Shown: piece by piece, positions 58,942-64,000 of the stretch
How the letters are laid out: every line of letters begins with the position of its first letter
Position numbering within the stretch: the stretch's first letter is position 1
DNA from: Triticum aestivum
Taxonomy: Eukaryota > Streptophyta > Magnoliopsida > Poales > Poaceae
DNA: 64,000 nucleotides
Direction of reading: 5' to 3'
Assembly (NCBI RefSeq): GCF_018294505.1
Contig: NC_057804.1
Span: forward strand, 248,853,099-248,917,098
Program-made: the position numbers and the translations under genes
The notes under the pieces: generated by a model
The model's database searches: none
Told to the model about the DNA's origin: nothing
What the model saw: only the letters and a program-made list of their open reading frames with translations

Positions 58942-59727
58942 TCAGACCGATCCGTAGTAGTCCTCGTAGAAGTCGCCTCCATAGCCTGGAAGTTCAACAT
59001 GATCATCCGGAAACAGACGGTCTCGCGGAGCTTGTGGACCATAGGGGCTAGGATGAGGCCTTGGACCAACAGACGGTGGCCTGCGGGGACCGCGAGGTGG
59101 GGTGATGCCTCCTACATCACGCCAAACCATCACGTCCGGCAGAGCAGATCTCACAGGATAGAGATCGCGCATATCTGAATATCCAGCTTGCACCGCCGGT
59201 GCGAACCGAGTCAAAGTGGCCCAGTGGTCAGCACGGGTATTGAAGAGCTCTAACCTTAAGGCCCGATTTTCACGGTCCTTATCCTCGAGCATCTCAGCAG
59301 TGGTGCGAGTCCGTGAATCCTCCTGAGTGGGGTCAGCATAGATAGCCTGGAGATACCCTTGTGCTCCCGGAAGTGATCCTGGCATATACCGGAAATCAGA
59401 GTCCCGAAATAAACCAGATCTGACTCGCATAATGGTCATCATAGAGTAGGCGGCGTCCTGCACAGCCATCTCAATAGTAACCCCGAGTCCATAGGAGCAG
59501 TGAAGAGGCTCGGTGGATCCAGGATAAGATGGAAATATCCTGACAGTGCAGAGATACTGGCTTTGATTGAAGTCCCGGAATTGCTCTTCGACCGTGTACT
59601 CAGGATACCAGCGGTATCCAGCCTCAGTCATTACCCTGACCAACTTAGCAGTATGGCCGGGTACATCTAGGCATCGAGTCAGGCGAACCACTTGATTGAG
59701 GTCGCGAGTGGCCATCTGAAAGCACAA
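58942..59727 (-). CDS. Extra pre-gag ORF of chromovirus, unit C
   Basis: 261 codons (or 257 from the second ATG at 59715). Same protein as at 48786-49571 and equally undamaged, although gag-pol is broken in both units. N-terminal half: a predicted helix (KLVRVMTEAGYRW), then PEYTVEEQF, CTVRIF, the turn PSYPGSTEP, and YGLGVTIEMAVQDAAYSMMTIM as last strand plus helix, the order seen in double-stranded-RNA-binding type domains. C-terminal half: DKDRENRALRLEL helix, then a Pro/Arg-rich tail and an acidic-aromatic end (DFYEDYYGSV). No signal peptide or membrane segment. Extra ORFs before gag are known in some plant Gypsy lineages such as Ogre. I do not know one established for this chromovirus group. 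Confidence 0.72.
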   Translation of the reverse strand: MCFQMATRDLNQVVRLTRCLDVPGHTAKLVRVMTEAGYRWYPEYTVEEQFRDFNQSQYLCTVRIFPSYPGSTEPLHCSYGLGVTIEMAVQDAAYSMMTIMRVRSGLFRDSDFRYMPGSLPGAQGYLQAIYADPTQEDSRTRTTAEMLEDKDRENRALRLELFNTRADHWATLTRFAPAVQAGYSDMRDLYPVRSALPDVMVWRDVGGITPPRGPRRPPSVGPRPHPSPYGPQAPRDRLFPDDHVELPGYGGDFYEDYYGSV

Positions 59728-60141
59728 TCATAATGCAAAGGCATTAGAACTTCTAGCAAAATTTCGGCAGCATAACAGCTGTAAATGCTCAAGAAGGATT
59801 TGAGACATTTGACAAAGGATTTCGTACATACTCAACATCATCATATCAAGTTCTGAAACCATTCTAACAACATAAGGTGGTAGTAGAACTGAACTAGGCT
59901 TGTAACCATCAAACTTATAAGGTACTACTGATTAGTAACTCGTGATCCTGATAGAGAGAACAGATCCTAATTCCTTAACCCCCCGGTGGAAGAATGGACT
60001 GACTCAGATCAGAAAGTCATAAGGTATAAGGAGTAAAAAGAGCCTTACGTTCCAACCCACAAACAATTCCCCTACATATAACTAAAGAATTTCTAGACTC
60101 AACATCGACCAGTTTGGCTTGGAGAACCTACAGGCAGTCCG

Positions 60142-60153
60142 GCTCTGATACCA
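60142..60153 (-). other. Primer-binding site of unit C (tRNA-iMet type)
   Basis: Minus-strand TGGTATCAGAGC, four bases after the end of LTR D (60158). Leader 59728-60141 holds no gene. Confidence 0.9.
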
Positions 60154-60157
60154 ACGC

Positions 60158-63100
60158 TGTCAGGACCCCGACTCGATGTCACATCGATCTAGCCGGTAAC
60201 ACCTCATATCACTTTGCGGCCTCACGCACGGTATCCCCACGGGTGTCGTCTTACCTTTTCCCGGGACCGTTTGCGCCTTTTGGCTCACGTATATGATAGT
60301 GTCGCTAGCATCCATATGATAAGGAGCCCGGGCTGACATGACTAGTCGTAAACCCAAAGTGGCACAGACTTACAGGGACAGGCATCCATGACCCAGCTTC
60401 GAACGTGTCGGTCATCAGCAAGTGGGTCCGGGCTGTAGCACTGGGCTAGCAGGACTCCGGTAAACCGGCTGTAGCGGGCTAACAGGACTCCGGTACTCAA
60501 AGCGTGACATTTCCCCGAAGGGACAGACACAGGAACGAAGAAGGACACATGCCGGCCAGCCTAAGTGTTCCAGAGCAGTAGCAAGCTACCATGGCTCAGC
60601 GGTAACACTAGGAGACATTTCCCGGTAAGAGAGGCTACTAAAGATAAACAACTAGATAGTCAGATCCCACACATACCAAGCATTTCAATCATACACACAA
60701 TATGCTCGATATGTGCAAATACAACGAAGCATCACAACATGACTCTATGACACAAGTACTTTATTTAAGGCTCAGGGAGCCATACATAACATACACAAAG
60801 GTACGGGTCTCACGACCCCACATACAAGTCATACAGTCATACAAACCAGCAGCGGAAGTAACTTGTCTGAGTACAGACAACTAGTAAAATAAAAGAGGCT
60901 TGGAAAGCCTAGCTATACTACGTGGTCCTTCACAAGCTCAGGGTCACCACCTGGGTCTTTAGCCTACTCGTTGATGTCAACGTCTACATAGAACCCATCA
61001 GAAGGGGTTGCAGCGTCTTCTGTAAAAATGTAGATTATAGCAACATGAGTACAAAGGTACTCAGCAAGACTTACATCAGATCCTACATACATGCATAGTA
61101 TCAAGAAGGGTTGGTGGAGTTATTGCAGCAAGCCAGCTTTGACTCTTGGCTAGGCTATCCTACGATACTCCAACTTGAAATGGTTTTGCGCACACGAGTC
61201 CACTACTCACCACTTCAATACACTACCGAGGATCCACCTCCGTCTTCCTACGGAAGGGCCATCCTCGGCACTCACACTTATCTTGAGGCTTTTAACAGTT
61301 TCCATTTACTTGTCTATGAACTGTATAGGCAACCAAGTAGTCCTTTACCGCGGACGCGGCTATTCGAATAGATCATGTTAACCCTGCAGGGGTGTACTTC
61401 TTCATACACGCTCTCACCACTTACCGTCGCTTACACGACATGTACTCGGCAACCTTCAAGCGGAAGCCCAACGTGGGTGTCGGCCACGACCTACCTAATC
61501 ACCTAAGCCTCCAGTCCAGGTTTATCGCCTATTCAGGTTCCATCCGCAGGGAGTCCGGCCGAGGTTTCCCATACGGCCCCGAACGATGTGAACAGGGTTC
61601 CCGAGATACCTAACGGGTATTCGGTACACCCGGCCACGTACCTACCGCATCACAGCCCACCCCTACGGTCAGCGCTGTCCACGGCCTCCAGTAGGCTACA
61701 AACACCAGAAACTACTTGCAACTCCTGGACGGAGAACTAGGGTGAATAAGAAGCCGAGAGGGTCCATTGGTTTCGGGCCCAATGCATGGTAGTAGCTGAT
61801 TCTTAAATCACACATACAGATCTCAGTGCTTAAGGTCGGCTTCAATGAAACAACCCACCATGTACTCCTACATGGCCTCTCATCGATACCTTTACCAAAT
61901 CGTGTTCACCACACCACTCCCATTACCGACATAATCATTTCACTCTAGCCCATCACCCAGATGAACCAGACCTGACACGACTCTAAGCATAGCAGGCATA
62001 GCAAGGTAGGAACAACACATACATATGGCTCATTCAACTCCTACACATGCTAGTGGGTTTCATCTAGTTACTGTGGCAATGACAGGTCATGCAGAGGAAA
62101 TGGGTTCAACTACCGTAGCACACAGCAGTTTGAAACGCGTTGTCTTAATGCAGTAAAGGAGAGCAGGAGCGAGAACATGGGATTGTATCGATATGATCAA
62201 ATGGTTGGTTGCTTGCCTGATGGTTCGATGCACTGATACGGTTCTTCGTTAGGGTAATCACGGTACTCCTCGGAGGCAGAACCTGTCGCAAAGGACATCG
62301 ATACACAAGCATCACCAAACAATGTGCAACAATATGATGCATGCATGAAACATGGCAATATGAGTGTGTTGGGCTAATGCAACTAGAACCAGAAGGGTTT
62401 GAACAAATTTGAATCAAAGATTCAAATTTCAAACTCAAACATGGCCTTTTAAAGTGCTTTTCCTTGTTCTGCTTAAAACATCAATTTAACTTGTTTGATC
62501 ATGCATGAAAATAGTACAGATGGATAGATTGGATTTTTCTGATCATTTTTCATATATAATTTGTCCAAATTGGAGTTACAGAATAAAAGTTATGAATTTT
62601 TAAAGTTTAAATAATATTCTGGAATTTCCTGATTTAAATTTAAATCCAGAAAATCAATTACTGCGTCAGCCTGACGTCAGTGTGACGTCAGTGGTCAACT
62701 GCGGCTGGCTGAAGTCAAACCTGACGTGTGGGGCCCACACGTCAGTGACAGGGGGGTTAAACAGGGTTAATTTAATCCTAATTACTAATTAGTGGCGCTG
62801 GGGCCCACTAGTCAGTGTCAGGGGGTTAACTAACAGTGGTTAGCGCTAATCCTAATTAGCTACAGGGCTGGGCCCACCTGTCAGGGACTCAGGGGGTGTC
62901 CTGCCGTGGTCAAAGTGGGTCAAACCCACCGGCGACGTGACGCCGGCGAGGCCCGAGACGGCGGCGCGACGCGGGATCGCGCTACAGGGCACGGGCGAGG
63001 CCGTGCTTGGGCTCGTTGGAAAGCTCTTGCTCCCGCGCGTCGAACGGTGGCCGTGGCTGGGCCTGGGGTGGCCGGAGTCGACGGCGGCGAGCTCGGCTGC

Positions 63101-64000
63101 GGCCGCCGGAGTTCGGGTGCGGTCGGGATCGGTGTTGCAGGGGGTTTGGGGAGGCGTTAGTGCGTGCTGCGTACTCCTAGTGAGGTGTGGAGCACGATAG
63201 TGTGCTCGGTTGGGTGCTACGGTGACCGTGGCCACGACGGCGACATCGCCGGCGGCGTGGAGCTCTCGGCCAAGGTGGGGCTAGGGCCTAGAGGTCGGGA
63301 GAGACCAGGGGAGAAGGGGGAAACGATCCGGGGGCTCACCGCGGAGCTGCAGGGATGGTTAGCGGGCTCGGGGACGCGCTGGAGACGACGAATTCGACGG
63401 CGACGATGGTCGGAGCCCGAAGAGGGGAACGGCGACGTGGCGGCGATGCAGGGCTTCCGGGGAGCTGTGGAGCGGTGGGGAGGAAGAGGGGGTCGTGGCG
63501 GAGCTTCTGAGCTAGTCGGGGGAGCGAGGGGTGGCCGGAGATGGCTGCTATGGCGAACGGCGGCGACGGTGGTGTTCGGCCGTGTGAGAGAGAGGGAGGA
63601 GGAAGCGGGGAGGGAGAGAGCAGGGGGGCGTGGGTCCAGGGCATCGAGGCGAGGAGGGGAGGGCAGGCAGGCAGGGAGAGAGGTGGCGTGGCGCGGTGGC
63701 GCGCGCGCGCGCCGGCCACACTCCCCTCCCTCTGTCGGGACGAAGACGACAGAGGAGGGAGATGGGCTGGGCCGGCTGCTGGCTGGGCCGGCCAGCTGGC
63801 TGGGCCGCACAGTGGAGGAGCCCAGGTAAGCTCCTCCTGTTAATTATTTTCTGTTTTCTAATTTCTGACATTTGTTTTGATTTAAAAAATATATTAAATC
63901 ATTTATTTAACTTATGCCAATTTTGGCAGGAGCTATATATATTATTCCAGAGCTCCTTTATAAATGGCATAATATTTGGACATATATTAATATATATAAA
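60158..64000 (-). repeat. LTR D, 5' LTR of unit C (runs off the window)
   Basis: Matches LTRs A and C throughout. It has its own changes, the largest being a loss of some 20-25 bp in the purine-rich tract at about 63590-63630, plus single-base changes near 60470. ACGT cluster at 62662-62750; intron-like segment from GTAAGC at about 63826, whose 3' end reads TTTTGGCAG. The expected remaining ~270 bp lie beyond the window. Confidence 0.88.

Larger units (their letters stand above)
36188..64000 (-). mobile_element. Tandem LTR-internal array of a chromodomain Gypsy element (at least three units)
   Basis: Order in plus coordinates: LTR A 36188-40324, internal A 40325-43498 (truncated by an N gap), partial LTR B 43509-44066, internal B 44067-50001, LTR C 50002-54138, internal C 54139-60157, LTR D 60158-64000 (runs off the window). 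All units point to the minus strand and share LTRs between neighbours, with no host sequence between them. LTRs A and C are both 4137 bp. A complete simple element would be about 14.3 kb. The chromodomain at the integrase C-terminus and the initiator-Met PBS place it with plant chromoviruses, probably the Tekay/Del group. LTR B is contiguous only with the gap, so the A/B junction is uncertain. Confidence 0.85.

Noticed and set aside
1..64000. Search for cellular genes, tRNA/rRNA genes, CRISPR arrays and DNA transposons
   Set aside because: None supported: all long frames belong to retroelements, and no terminal inverted repeat pair with transposase was seen.

Overview
The window looks like intergenic heterochromatin of a large grass genome, most likely a Triticeae species (wheat, Aegilops or barley group). 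I see no cellular gene, tRNA or rRNA. Almost everything is nested Ty3/Gypsy LTR retrotransposon sequence. The species is inferred from the element types and the way they are nested; family names need a repeat-library search.

Layout. 1-3290 is degenerate, probably LTR-derived sequence. 3325-4573 carries a broken Athila-type accessory ORF (minus strand). It is interrupted by a second Athila-type, minus-strand, non-autonomous element: 3' LTR 4574-5746, PPT, long UTR, accessory ORF 7792-8810, and retropepsin remnant 18742-19439. A Tat-lineage element (9188-18344) is inserted in that second element, with 483-bp LTRs and a perfect AGGGG target-site duplication. It has a broken gag-protease region, no RT/RNase H/integrase, and a degenerate spliced ORF on the opposite strand. 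19393-32139 is a LARD-like element with ~3.84-kb LTRs and a 4.2-kb internal region without coding capacity. Its 5' LTR holds an inverted solo LTR of its own family (20812-24650). Its 3' LTR is cut at 32140 by a plus-strand Athila-type element that has only a gag-like ORF.

36188-64000 is a tandem array of one young chromovirus, all on the minus strand: LTR - internal - (N gap) partial LTR - internal - LTR - internal - LTR. LTRs are 4137 bp. Internal regions carry a tRNA-iMet type PBS, an extra 261-codon ORF before gag, and gag-protease-RT-RNase H-integrase-chromodomain. Each visible unit has a different lesion: A is truncated and has an altered integrase zinc-finger residue, B has an 83-bp deletion in gag, and C has a 1-bp insertion before integrase.

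How the parts may work together. Four element types lack part or all of pol and would depend on other elements. The LARD-like element shares its PBS, the sequence just after it, LTR-end similarity and LTR architecture with the chromovirus, so the chromovirus is a plausible helper. The most unusual coding feature is the pre-gag ORF, whose N-terminal half reads like a divergent double-stranded-RNA-binding-type fold.
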